From Geosiphon pyriformis (taxonomy: Eukaryota > Glomeromycota > Glomeromycetes > Archaeosporales > Geosiphonaceae), in assembly GCA_016748015.1 (NCBI GenBank), contig JAAOMT010000528.1, positions 14,908-52,272 on the forward strand: a DNA stretch of 37,365 nt, written 5' to 3'. The notes beneath the pieces are model-generated. The model searched no databases, was not told where the DNA came from, and saw only the letters and a program-made list of their open reading frames with translations. Positions 11,941 through 23,640 of this stretch are shown here, piece by piece (positions within the stretch are counted from its first letter, which is position 1; each line of letters begins with the position of its first letter). A program made the translations under genes and the position numbers.

Positions 11941-14501
11941 AAACAATATTGGATTTCAGGTATGATCCGAAGGAGTACATCGCCGTGGAGAAAGCATTTT
12001 CGGACTCGGAGTACTGCGATCCTCATGGTGTTGTCAAATCGTTCTGCGAGCACGTTGACAAAAACATGATGCAGTGGGATTCGAAAGAATACTACTCACC
12101 GTACTGTGCCCTGATACAAGCTTCCGCCTTTGGAAAGTCTCGACTGATGGTTGAGATCGGGAAATTTTTACCCGTTTCGTATGTTTGTCTTCGCAAAGAA
12201 TACAGTAACGGATATCCACCTCGTTGTCCAATTGCTGATATCCTAACCGGAAAGAAAAAGCTTAACTATACAACCGAACTAATTGCCGACATGGGCAAAG
12301 TATATGTTGCATATTTTTGTGCAGTATTCGATCTCATCAACGACTTTTTCAATGATATGAATGCCGAAGGATTGGCAGAACGCTGGATCCAAAAACAAAT
12401 TTCCAAAGAATCATCGCAGGATTTTTGGAGCGCAGTAGAAGTGAAAATGAGAGAAATCATTCTGCAGCTTCCGTCTGGGACTAAAAATCCGAATGAACCT
12501 ACATATATCACAGAATTGGGAGCGTTTGTATCTCAATACTGGAATTTAACGAGATTATGTTTGGAAAGACTCTGGAGAATTGATGATTATGAAGTTAAAT
12601 CACGGTACTTGTTTGTTTTTGACGAAGCAAGGATCCTGAATGAAAAGATAGAACAGACCTGGAGCAACTTCGAGTGGTTGCGATATGCCATGATGACACT
12701 TCCTGAACAATATCATAATGGAAGAGTGTTTTGTGTCTTCTTGGACACTACTTCCAAGATCTCCAATTTCAGTCCTCCCAATCATCTAGATCCTTCATTT
12801 CGTGTGCATCAAAAAGGACGCAAACTGTTTCCTCCATTCGTTGAAGTCGCGTTTGTCGACCTTCCTGCTGAAAGGTTGCCGCAATCCTTGGCTGAATCAT
12901 CTCTACCACAGCACTTTTTTAAATTCGGAAGACCATTATGGACGGCTTTGCATAGATCTGGCAATCTCAGATCGGCCGCCGTCATATCAATCGCGACAAG
13001 CAAGCTAATCGGTGGCATGGATTACAACAGCTGGCTAGATAAAAAGAAGAATGGAGAACGGATCAGTGATCTGGAGTGCCTTGGAATTCTTGGTCCTCGT
13101 CTTTGTCTGGACATTGTTCCTCAATGCGAATTGGCCCCAACACTTACTGCAAGCTACATGCGCCCTTGTTTCTACATCAACGACGCTCGAACCACAATTA
13201 TGACAGGATGCATATCAGAAGCAACACTCGCCGAAGCTTCAGCCCATGTCACCAGTGAATCTCAAGGAGTTGGGTTGGTAAGAGTTTTGGAGCCTCTCAT
13301 AAACATGATGAAGGAAGGACTGGTCGAGGGAGGATACAGAGGGGAAGTGGTTGCGCGCCTTATTTTGTTGCATGCGTGGGACCGTGCTTGTGATGCATTG
13401 CCGTCGTTGATTAACGAAGAGAGTTCGAATTGGTTTTCTCGTCCTATGCCTCTGGTATCCTACCTGAAATATCTCCTTAATTATAAAGTCTACTGCGATG
13501 TGATTTGTAAGATGGATGAAGACGACATTAAGAAGAAGTTGTTGAAAGCATATATTCGATTTAACCATTTCGTTGCGATCACCTATACACCGCGTCCCAG
13601 GCATATTCTTGAAGCACTTAAGCGCGGCACTGCTTTTGTCTGCAAGCGAAATCAACAAGGGACAGACTTGATCATTCCTTTGGTAATGAACATTGGGATC
13701 CATGGCCATATGAGTTTGGAAAATATTTCGTATGTTCTGGTCTCTGTGAAGAACTATCAAAAGAGCGCAGATAATAACTACTTCAACAATGCGACAAGCA
13801 TGAATTCTCCGTCAAATGTCAGAATCGAACAATTACCCACCTTGCCTTTCTTATCGTTGTACATGCAATTCGGTAAAGTGGCAGGTGTAGATGAGGAATA
13901 TAACATCCCTCAAGTTGGTACACTCTCTCGAACCACAGAGTCAAATATGAAGGAGATTCAAAGGCGTGAAAAAAATGAAGGATTTTCTGGGAGTTTGCCA
14001 CGGAAACGGAAATGCGAGTCTAATTCTGAAGATAGCGAAGTGAACAACAGCGATGAGCATGCATACAGACTTAGCTATCAGTTTGCAATCGGATTGTTTG
14101 GTCTCACTGCATATGGCTTTTTGCAGGAAAATGATAGCGGGAATCAGTTGCTGAACACTGTTCGACAATTGCTAGTGGCTTGGCGGGATCCTGTCGATTG
14201 TCAAACGGATGAAAAGAAGCGTTTCCTGGTTCAGCAGATGCAACCAATGGTGTATACGTCAGAAGAGGCTGCTATAAGTTCACGATCCCAGTCGAGAAGC
14301 CAGTCAACAACTCCCAGTGTGAAAACTGGTGTTCATCCTGAAACCAGAGAAACTGAAAGTTCTTTGACAACAGCATCTTTTGATTCAAGAGAGCAAAAAC
14401 TAATTCCTAATCAGCAGAAGTTTGAAGCGGACATCGCACAAGCCATTGAAGCATGCAAAATGTTCCAGGAGAAAGCGGCAAAGGCAAATGTGGTTGCTTA
14501 A
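11941..14501 (+). CDS. Crinkler (CRN/CR)-type P-loop NTPase plus PD-(D/E)XK-like nuclease (exon 2)
   Basis: About 850 codons without a stop. Residue numbers count from the open frame's first codon at 11916. The NTPase part has a Walker A-like SAFGKSRL (G73-K74-S75, lacking the usual first Gly) and a Walker B YLFVFDEAR (D236, E237). The C-terminal part fits the restriction-endonuclease fold of CR effectors: GGYRGEVVARLILLHAWD (E477), then GTDLIIPLV (D584) and VLVSVKNY (K612), with Ser where Glu or Gln usually precedes the xK motif. A basic PRKRK at about 695-699 may be a nuclear signal, and a Ser/Gln-rich tail follows. Such proteins are known as effectors or toxins acting in host nuclei and are thought to derive from transposon proteins. 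Here a SAM domain stands in place of the classic CRN header. G+C and CpG content are far above the flanks, and no disruption is seen. Function in this organism is inferred. Confidence 0.8.
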
Positions 14502-14563
14502 CACTGATTCCGAGAGAAGAGTTTGCTGAATTACAATATATTTTTAATGATCCAATTGAAAGC

Positions 14564-14569
14564 AATAAA
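14564..14569 (+). terminator. Candidate polyadenylation signal AATAAA of the CRN-like gene
   Basis: AATAAA lies about 63 bases after the TAA stop, in sequence that is still of mixed composition. In such AT-rich DNA this hexamer is common by chance, so support comes only from its position. Confidence 0.4.
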
Positions 14570-14599
14570 TGGTAAAAGAATAACTACCAGTTGGCATCT

Positions 14600-15612
14600 T
14601 AAAAAGAAAACATGTACTAATAAGCAAATATTTTACTATTGAGATCACAATATACTACTTTGTTAAAAAATATTTTAGAAATTGGTTGCACTCATTTGGA
14701 AAACATTTAGAAATAAATAATATAATGCTTACAAAAAAGAAAAAGTGAAAAATTTATTAAAAAAATACAAAAAACATTTATTTAAGGCTAAATTAAAAAG
14801 AAATTATTACAAAAATATGACAGATAAGTATTTTATAATAAATAATAAAGTTGATTATTATAGTATTAATATTATTGTTTATTATAGTTATAATTAAACA
14901 CAAAATATTTACATCTTATATTTTAATTAATAAGTAAATAAAATTTATTATTTTAATTTGTATAAAATATATTTATTTAATATTTAAAATAAAACAATTA
15001 ATTATATTTTTAATAAAAACAAAATAATAAGCAAAAGTTTTAATAACATATTGAATTAATATTTAATAAAATTAAAAAATTGAATAAAGATAAAAAGTAT
15101 TTAAAATTTATTTGTAATAATATAAATAAAAATAATAAAAATAATACTACTATTTAATTTTATTTATATTTAATAATTATAAAAATATTGTATAAAATTT
15201 TATAATATTTAAAAATATTAAATTTAAATATAATAATAATTTTAAATATTAAAATTATAAAATTAAATAAAACTTAATATTGTAATTATTATTAAAATTT
15301 TTAATATTAAATTTGAATTTTATATTAGAATTTTTTTTCCTTTTATGCTTTTCTATAGTTAAAAAATTTATTATTTATATAATTATTAAAAATAATAAAT
15401 AACCAAATTAATAATTAAGTCAATAATTAGATCAACAATTAAATTAATAATTAATAAAAACTATAATTTTTAACTATAATATTTTTTTTCTAAAAAAATT
15501 AGACTTAAGCAAAATTAGATTATTTATAAATATTTTAGTTGAAAAATTTTATTTAACTTAAAACTAATTAGCTTAATAAAATATATATATATTTTTTTTT
15601 TATTATGTTTTA
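14600..15612. other. Extremely AT-rich DNA, no gene recognised
   Basis: Between the CRN-like gene and retroelement copy A the sequence has almost no G or C (one line at 15181 has a single G). A run of TTAATAATTAAnT units at about 15400-15470 resembles 2090-2230 in inverted orientation. An AAGGCTAAA at 14784-14792 mirrors TTTAGCCTT at 10879-10887 on the other side of the CRN-like gene. Confidence 0.55.
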
Positions 15613-17851
15613 ACAAAGTGTGTTCAAACACAATTTAATGCTATATGCCACTAAAGAATTACAAATTAGACATGAATCACGTATTTTTATATGTAACAAA
15701 TCATCTGAGTCAGTCAAAGCACTAACTAAGCTAAAACAATAAAAGGTGGGAATAATCCCAATTCACAAATTTTTTCAATAACTCCATTTAGATTCCTAAA
15801 ATCAAAAATAAACTCACTAAAAAATAATCTAGTAGATTCAACACTACTCCTAATCTCAGCACCTGACATCTGTCACAAAGCTATAACATGTTCAATAATG
15901 TTCTTACTTAAAAAAGAAGGTTTGGCAGCCTACATATCATCATAATCTATGCCACCAAAGTCAACTTCAGATCTGAGACAAGCAATGTTCTTAGACATAC
16001 TAACCAAAAGGTTGACAAAATTGTTAGAAGCATATTTTATGGAAAGGAAATCTTTCTTAAACTAAACAGCTTTAACAGCATTATCATTAAGGAGATAAGA
16101 TACCAAGGCAACCAAAGAGCCAACAGGTTCAACAATAGACTTTACCAAAGCAGCCAAATCCGAAATTTGCTTTTCCAAAGAATCCAATCTGAACTCAACA
16201 ACAGAATTAATAATAGCCACAGAAGAGACAGAAGCCACCAAAGAAGAGAATTTAGACATAACAAGAGCAGATGCTTTAGTATAAGACAAAAAACCAACAA
16301 AACATGGTTTGAACACCTTGGGAGTCTTAAGAGAGGGAGATGAAACAACTTCACAGTCTACAATCAAGTAACCTATTTCTTGACACTAAAAACAGTGCTG
16401 ACAATTAAAAGTCTTCTACCAAATACAGCACTTTCTAAGTGTATCAGTTTTGGCAACAGTAAGATCTAAATCAGCTTGAGAGCCAAATGTAACTATAGCA
16501 AAGTGGAAATGACAACCAGAATTAGGAGACCAAGGAATAAAACAAGTCTGACCACTGACTTGAGAAATTATATTACTAATTTCAAAAGCAATACAGCCAG
16601 GAGGAAGGTTGACCAACTTGGTCTTAAACCTATTACAAGACAAAATAGTCTCATTTTGATTCACCAGAGAGAGGATCCTAACACTATCCTTGCCCATTAA
16701 AACTGACCAATGATTCAAAGCAAACATAGTAGAGTCCAACTTTTCAAAATAAATCACCACATACTGCCAAACACTAGCAGACTTCAGCACAACATAAGTG
16801 ATACTACCAAACACACTGAGAGCTGTTTTAATGTTAGCAGCAGACACATTCAAGAAACATTATGAAGCATGACAGCAGCAGAAGAGGAACCAAACTCAAA
16901 AATTACCAAAGACTTGGCAATTTTGAGGGTGGCCAAATGTACAGAGCTTGTAAGTTCAACTAAGAATACAGTTTCCAAAGACACTTAAGAAGCAAACTCC
17001 ACACAAAACAGCTTTACATTGTCTTTATATACCAATTTTGCATTCAAGAAACCATGTACTGACTGAAAAACAGTCTTAACATGAGTCAATTTGATTTTAA
17101 AAGTAGCACCAGACACCAGAGTAGAGGCCACCTACTTAGAAAATCTTTGACAACTAATAATAGTTTCCCAAGCACCACCAGAAACAGCACCAAAAACTAG
17201 AGAAGAAAATGATTCAGTTTCCATTTGATCAGCCCAGTTCCCAAGAACAGGTAACTCAATAGAAGAAGATTGCTTTGCTTCTAAAATTGGCAATGATCTG
17301 CCAGAAGACACCATATTTGGTGACACAGCCAGTGGTTAATCTTGGTCCATCTTGGATGACATATCAGATGATGCTACAGAGATTTTATCTAAGATCTCAT
17401 TGGGAACCACAAAGGAGTTCGGTGTAACAATAGCAAAAGCAAGTGACTGCCTCCATTTTTCTGAACTTTTGGTCTTTTTGACCATTTTTTTTGAAGAAGA
17501 AGTGCTGGAAGCACTAGAAGTTGAAGCTATAGATAGAAAAACCAGCTTATTTACTGGTCTGTTATTAAAAACTTTTGGGCTCTTAGTTGAAGTAGAGACA
17601 ACACTAAGACTAACTCAAATGTGTCTCTTTAAGGGAATTTTGACTGGTGAGAAACCAGCCAAAGATGAGGAAGTTGCTTCAGTAATTACCAAAAGCAGCT
17701 TATCACAATTATTGGGTAAAAGGAAGACTTCTAAAACGTTTTGCCTAGTTGCTTTTACAACAGAGAGAGCTCTTCTGGTTGAAATTTTATTAAATATCTC
17801 AGAACAGATATTAAGTGCAGCTTTTTTACTCTTTGCTCTGGTTGTGGTCAT
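15613..17851 (-). pseudogene. Copy A: ORF1-like retroelement protein (RRM-like + CCHC), least decayed of three copies
   Basis: Minus strand, from ATG at 17851 (MTTTRAKSKKAALN). Recognisable parts are a Ser/Thr-rich N-terminus, a first RRM-like region (IKTALSVFGSITYVV; WQYVVIYFEKLDS), a second one (FEISNIISQVSGQTCF; HFAIVTFGSQADLD), a CCHC knuckle at 16353-16394 with His changed to Tyr (CF-stop-CQEIGYLIVDC), and a coiled-coil-like C-terminal part (LDSLEKQISDLAALVKSIV). This resembles LINE ORF1 or Gag nucleic-acid binding proteins. Stops near 17612, 17336, 17129, 16985, 16416, 16386 and 16059 all fit one-step C->T or G->A changes of Gln, Trp or Arg codons. A one-base deletion in a T run near 16853 shifts the frame. 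No RT follows; coding-like sequence fades out around 15613. Confidence 0.75.
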
Positions 17852-18186
17852 AAAATTAAAGAGACAAAGAGTTTTTTTATAAAGTTAAATTCATTTCTAA
17901 AATATATAGAATTTAAAATAAAATAAATTTGTATTCAAAAAATCAAATTTTTGTATAAAAATTTCACAATAATTGATATTTAATCATATAATATTTAAAA
18001 TTTTTATTTGTATTTTTAACATTATTTTTTTTTAAAGTTTTGTTTTTTATAATTTTATTAAGTTAATTATAAGACTTTAATTGTTTTTTATATAATAAAT
18101 TTTTATTTATAAACAAAATTTTTTTAATTATTTTTTTATGTATATTAATAGATAATAAATAAAAATATAAACTTTTTTTTTATTTT
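17852..18186. other. 335-bp spacer between head-to-head copies A and C
   Basis: AT-rich sequence separating the start of copy A (minus) from that of copy C (plus). The bases next to each start look alike when read towards the ORF (A-rich, then CTnTTTnTnTnTTTAATTTT just before the start codon). The spacer may therefore be two back-to-back leaders, or the centre of an inverted duplication. No gene is seen. Confidence 0.5.
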
Positions 18187-19830
18187 ATAATTATAATTAG
18201 AACAAAAAATAAAAAAAGTTTAAACATTATTTTTTATAATAACTAATAAAGTTTTAACAAAAAAAAATTTTTCTATTATTAAAACAATTAGACAAAATAT
18301 TTTAACAACATTTTTTTTAAATATTAATAGTAAAAAGCTGTTTTTAATAATTTTTAAAATATTTTTTTTGTTTTTGATTAATAGTTCTTTTTTAATCAAA
18401 GTTTTTTTCAAGAAATATATTTAAATTAATTTTAATGTTGTTTTTACTTTTACCAAAAGCCTTAAAGTTTTTAATAATAGGCCAATAAACAAACTAATAT
18501 TTTCTGTTCTTATTATTAAAATTGTTACTATTATTTTGCAAATAATCAAAAAAACTAAAAACTTAAAAAATAGCAATAATTATTTACATTTACTATTATT
18601 ATATTAAACTTTTTTGTAATTTTAGATAAAATCTTGAATAAAATTTTTTAGCAATAAATAATAATAACAATAACATATTTTCTAAAATAAACCAAGATTA
18701 ATTAATAATTATATTATCAAATATAGTGTTTTTTAACAGATTATTATTAATCTTAAAAACAAACCAAATTATTAAGTTATTTAATCTTAAAAATTAAGTT
18801 AATCAAATAAAAATCAAATTAACATTTTTTTATGTTTTTTGGTATTGCTTTTAATAGTATCTAAAAAAAATTCCAATTATTTAACATTTTTTGAATAGAA
18901 AATTTCTATTCTAATATTTAATATTACTTTTAAGACTAAATTAGTCTTTATTAATTCTTTGTTTTATTTATTATTTGACTTTGTTTAGCTTAAATTAATT
19001 TTAAAGAACAATATTAAATTGTTTTATATAATTCTTTTGATACATTTTTTAATAATATTAAAAATATTTTTAATATGTTTAATATTATTATTTTGGTTGA
19101 ATTAAAACTTGCTGGCTTGTAATAATATGTTATTGTTAATTTTAAAAACTTTTTTTCTGCTGTTGTTGTTTTTGATAACTAATTTGTATTAATAAAAAAA
19201 ACAGTATTTAGATTTTTTTTTAATTAAAAAGAGATTATTATTTTATATAATATTTTCAAGACCAAATTAATTAATTTTTTTTCCAGGTGTATTGTTTTTG
19301 AAATTAGTAATATAATTTTTCAGATGGATAATTATACTTGTTTTATTTTTCGTTTTTTTGATTTTTATTATCATTAATATTTTGTTGTTATAATATTTAA
19401 CTATTGTAAATTTTTAAATCTTGTAATTATAAAAATTAGTACTTTGTATAAATATTGTATTTAATAGAAAATTTTTAAATATTATTGCTATTATAAATAT
19501 TAAAATTAAGAATATTTGTTTGTTAATTACAAAATATTATTGTCTTTTTTTTCAGATTATTTATCAAGTTTTCTGTTAACTTAAGTTTTTAAATTAATTT
19601 TAATTAATAAAAAGTTTTATGCTAAGATTTTTGCTTTTTTTGTTTTTTTTTTACTGTTTTTCTAATTATATCTGCTGTTAATTTTGTTTTCAAATCTAAA
19701 TTGGATTTTTTGGAATTTCAGATTTTAATTTTGGCTATTTTAGTTAAGTTTGTTGTAAAGTTTATTGGTTTTTTAATTACTTTAGTTACTATTTTTTTAA
19801 TCATTTTTTTATGGAATTTAAAAGTTTAAT
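18187..19830 (+). pseudogene. Copy C: same ORF1-like protein, the most decayed copy
   Basis: Plus strand. Alignment to copy A is clear despite extreme AT content. The start codon is ATA instead of ATG (18187). Then come RTKNKKSLNI, IRQNILTTFFL (18278 onwards), TKSLKVFNNRPINKLIF (about 18450), FEISNIIFQMDNYTCFIF (about 19300), a remnant of the zinc-knuckle region (about 19440-19490), and LDFLEFQILILAILVKFV (about 19700). Most differences from copy A are G->A or C->T. The frame is broken many times. It lies head-to-head with A, and its 3' side ends towards repeat M at 20918. No RT domain can be recognised in the 1.1 kb that follow. Confidence 0.7.
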
Positions 19831-20917
19831 TTGTGTTATTTAAGATAAGATGTTATTATTCAAGTAAAAAAACTAATCAGAATTTTATTAAAAAAATATG
19901 ATTAACATATAATAATACAAGATAATACAGAATAATATAAAATAATTCATAATAATATAAATTAAAACCAAAAAACTAACAATAATATAAAATAACTAGT
20001 TATAATATAAAAAAATAAAGCAATAATTAATTTAATAAATAATAACTAATAATAACAAGCAAGTAAAAACAATTTTGTAAAATTAAAAAATATATATAAA
20101 AATAAATAATTTAAACAAACAGAAAGAACAGAATAAAATTTATTTTAATTCTTAATAATACTTTTAAACTTATTTTTTTTATTAAATTTTCCTATATTTT
20201 TTATTGCTTAAATAAAATTTTATCTTAAAACTTGTTATTAAAAGTTAATTTATAATTAAATTACTTATCTTTATTTTAAGTCATATGTAATTAGCATAAA
20301 AATTTTTGAAAATTTAATAATTTAAATCAATTGTTTTTAATTATAATAATTAATAAAATATTACTTTTTTTTTATTTAAGAAGTAATAATATTATATATT
20401 AATTGTTTTAAAATAAAAATTTGTAATAATTTGGTAAAAAAAAGCTTTTTTTAATTTTAGGATATATTAATTTTATTTTATTAATTTATTAAAATAATAA
20501 TAAGATATTATCAGATTTTAATAATTATAATCAAATAATGCAGAATAAAACAACTATAAAATACAACTGTTAAGACAATATTTTTGTGTTTTATAACCAA
20601 AAAACTTAATAGATAAAACTAAATTATAAATATCAAACATTATAATTATACTTATTAAGTTTACTTATAATAGTATTTATTTTTAATAAATATAGTGTTT
20701 AAGTTTAAATGTGATTTTGATACTAACTTTATAAAAAAATAGTATAAAATTTATTATTAGATAAATTAATATTATAAGTTAATTATTTTTTGAGAATATT
20801 AACTTAATTTTGTTAAATTTAATACAAATACAACTGCTATATAATTGAGTAATTTTGTTAATAATAATAATATATTAATTATTATAATAAGTAAAATGTT
20901 TTCTTAAAATAAGTTTT
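19831..20917. other. AT-rich DNA, no gene recognised
   Basis: This lies downstream of copy C. If copy C was once a complete element, the rest of it should be here, but I see no RT, endonuclease or RNase H motif. There are many TAATAATATAAAATAA-like strings at 19900-20060. Confidence 0.5.
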
Positions 20918-21033
20918 TTTTTATAGTTTTAATATAATATTGTTTTGACTGGTTTAAATAGCCAATTATATATAAAAAAAACATAATTTATATTTAGTTT
21001 AAATTATTTAGTTTAATATATTATATTAATTAT
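20918..21033 (-). repeat. Repeat M, inverted copy of a terminal-like repeat
   Basis: Read on the minus strand it closely matches repeat R at 23641-23750: a TTTAAACTAAnTATAAATTATG block, then TATATATAA, then CAGTnAAAACAATAnTAT. It sits at the far end of copy C and back-to-back with repeat L. Confidence 0.65.
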
Positions 21034-21085
21034 AATTAAGTTTTTTTTTTATTAAAATTTAACAAGTATGGCCCAACCACTATCT

Positions 21086-21180
21086 AATATTTTGAAATAA
21101 ACTAAGTATTTTAAACTCAGTAAAATTTACGTGCTTTCTATATATAATTAATTACTTAAGTCAGTTTAAGCTATACTATG
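21086..21180 (+). repeat. Repeat L, direct copy of the terminal-like repeat at the 3' side of copy B
   Basis: It aligns in the same orientation with R: TTTAAACTnAGTA, a TTTAnGTnnTTTnTATATATAA core, TAATTAnTnAA and TCAGTTnAA up to ATACTA. With R it flanks copy B as direct repeats about 2.5 kb apart, as expected of long terminal repeats, though only about 100 bp can be aligned. Confidence 0.6.
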
Positions 21181-21220
21181 CTGACAATTTACAAGAAAAC
21201 TTGTCCAAAGTAGATATTTT

Positions 21221-23229
21221 TTAAATTATATCAAACAAAATAAGACTACTAGGAACCAATTTAACAAGCCACTCAGCTGTTTTTATGAGATTAGACCTAA
21301 TCTTAAGAAATTCAAATTCCCAAAGTGCTATTAACTTACTAAACACATTATCACTTATTTTAATTAAAACTTCAGAATCACTAAACAAATTAATATCATC
21401 CATATTACACTCAGTTTTTAATGCTACTATTTTTTTTTCTAACTTATCAACAGATTTACTAAAAGCACTTAAATGCATTATAAGCTTATTAACTTTGTTT
21501 CCAAGCTTGTTGCTTAATATAAGATTATTCTTAATAAATTGTTTAAAGACAGTTACCAATCCCTTTACAGACTTAACAATAGATTCAATTAATATTAACA
21601 ACTTGGCCAAATCAAATTTCAAAGACACTAGTTAAAACAAAATAAAAAAATCATTTACAACTCCAAAAAAAAAATAGAAGTTACTAATAGAAAGAATTCA
21701 GAAGAGCTCAGAGAAACAAACATTTTAACATAAAATTTTATACCCACAAAGTATAAAGCAAACATTTTGGGAGCCTTAAAAAAAAAGGCAGAGATATTTT
21801 ATAATCTACAGCCAAATAACTTATTTTTTAACACCTAAAACAGTGCTGACAATCAGATGTTTCCTATTAAATATGACATTTTCTTAATATAGCAGTCTTA
21901 ACAACAACAGCATTCAGATCAATTTAAGATCCAAATGTAACCAAAACAAATCAGAAATAACAACCAAAATCAGAAGAACAAGAAATAAAACATGTTGATC
22001 ACCAACCTAAAAAACCATATTATTAATTTCAAAAGCAGTACAGTCAAAAAGAAGATTAATCAACTTGGTTTTAAATCTATTACAAAACAAAATAGTCTCA
22101 TTTTGTTTCACTAAAACTAATTAATAATTTAAAGCAGATATAACAAAATCCAATTTTTTAAAATAAACAAACACATATTGCCAAATATTAGTAGACTTCA
22201 ATACAATATAATCAATATTACCAAATACACTCAAAAGCACATCACACAACACAACAGTAGTAAAAAAAAATCAGATCCAGAAACCACCAAAAACTTGGCA
22301 ATTTTAAGAGTGGCCAAATGAACAGAACTTATAAGCTCAACCAAAATGCAGCTTTTAAAGACTTATGAGAAGCAAACTCCATATAAAAGAGCTTTACATT
22401 GTCTTTTGACACTGATTTTGCATTCAAAAAACCATGTACAGACTAAAAAACAGTCTTAATATATACTAATTTAATCTTAAAAGTAGTATCAAACACCAGA
22501 ATAAAGACTATTTATTCAGTAAACTTTTAATGACTAGCAATAATTTTTTAAATACTACCAATAACAGTACCAAAAACCAGAAAAGAAGATAATTTAGTTT
22601 TTATCTGGTCAACTCAGTTCTTGAGAACAGATAATATTATAGGAAATAGTTGTTTTGCTTTTAAAACTGGCAATAATCTGCTAGAAAACACTATATTTAA
22701 CAATACAGCCAGTAATTAATCTTGGTTTATCTTAGATGACATGTTAAATAATACTATAGATATCTTACCTAAGATCTTATTAAGAACCACAAAAAGGTTT
22801 GATGTAACAATAACAAAGACAAATAACTGTTTCCACTTTTCTGAACTTTTGGTTTTTTTGAATATTTTTTTGAAGAAGAAGTACTAGCAGCATTTAGTGT
22901 AGAAACTATGAAAAAAAAACCAGTTTGTTGACTAGTTTGTTATTAAAAATTTTTGGGCTTTTTAAAAGAATAGAGATAATACTGGAATTGATCTAAGTAT
23001 GTCTTTTTAAGAAAATTTTGACTAATAAAAGACCAGTTAAAGATAAAAAAGTTGCTTTAGTAGTTACCAAAGACAACTTTTTACAATTACTAAGTAAAAA
23101 AAAGGCTTCTAAAATGTTTTGTCTGATTGGTTCTACAACACAGAAAGCATCTCTAATTAAAATTTTATTAAATATCTCAAAAAAAATATCAAGTACAGCT
23201 TTTTTACTCTTTGTTTTGGTTGTGATTAT
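21221..23229 (-). pseudogene. Copy B: same ORF1-like protein, intermediate decay
   Basis: Minus strand. The first codon is again ATA where copy A has ATG (23229), followed by a TKSKKA-like start. The region around 21810-21840 gives the CCHC knuckle with Cys-Cys kept, then stop for Gln, Tyr for His and Tyr for the last Cys, all single transitions. The C-terminal part is open for 135 codons (21221-21628; IESIVKSVKGLVTVFKQ, KLGNKVNKLIMHLSAFSK, NMDDINLFSDSEVL), so this copy keeps the tail better than copy A. Comparison with copy A shows mostly G/C to A/T differences. Repeats R and L flank it. No RT is seen on either side. Confidence 0.7.
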
Positions 23230-23640
23230 AAAATTAAGAAGACAAAAAGCCTTTTAAGTTTTATTTATTAAATTTAATAAAAAAATAAAAATAATATTAA
23301 AGATAAAAATAAAAATAAAAATTAAGCTAAAAATATAAATAAAATTAGAATATTTTAAGATTATTAAATATAAAAGCTTAATATTATTGTTTTTTTTTTA
23401 AAAAAGTTTTTAAATAAATTTGGTCAAAAAAAATATTATAAACAATATAAATTTTATTTAAATATTTATTTAAAAACAAGTTTTAAAAGTTTTAATAAAA
23501 AACAAAAATTATTATAGTAAATATAAATAATTATTTATATAATAAAAAATAAAATAAATTTTGACAACTTTATAAAAAAAACTACTTTTATATTATAAAT
23601 TTTAATTATTATTTTTTAATAAGTAAAATCTAAATACAGC

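Noticed and set aside
13239-13760. 173-codon minus-strand open frame and smaller ones inside the CRN-like exon
   Set aside because: They are shadows of the 861-codon frame, which carries the NTPase and nuclease motifs.
17352-17882. 176-codon open frame on the plus strand
   Set aside because: It is antisense to the N-terminal part of copy A. The minus strand carries the recognisable protein, also found in copies B and C. The same applies to 23018-23257 and 21285-21635 opposite copy B, and 18220-18411 opposite copy C.
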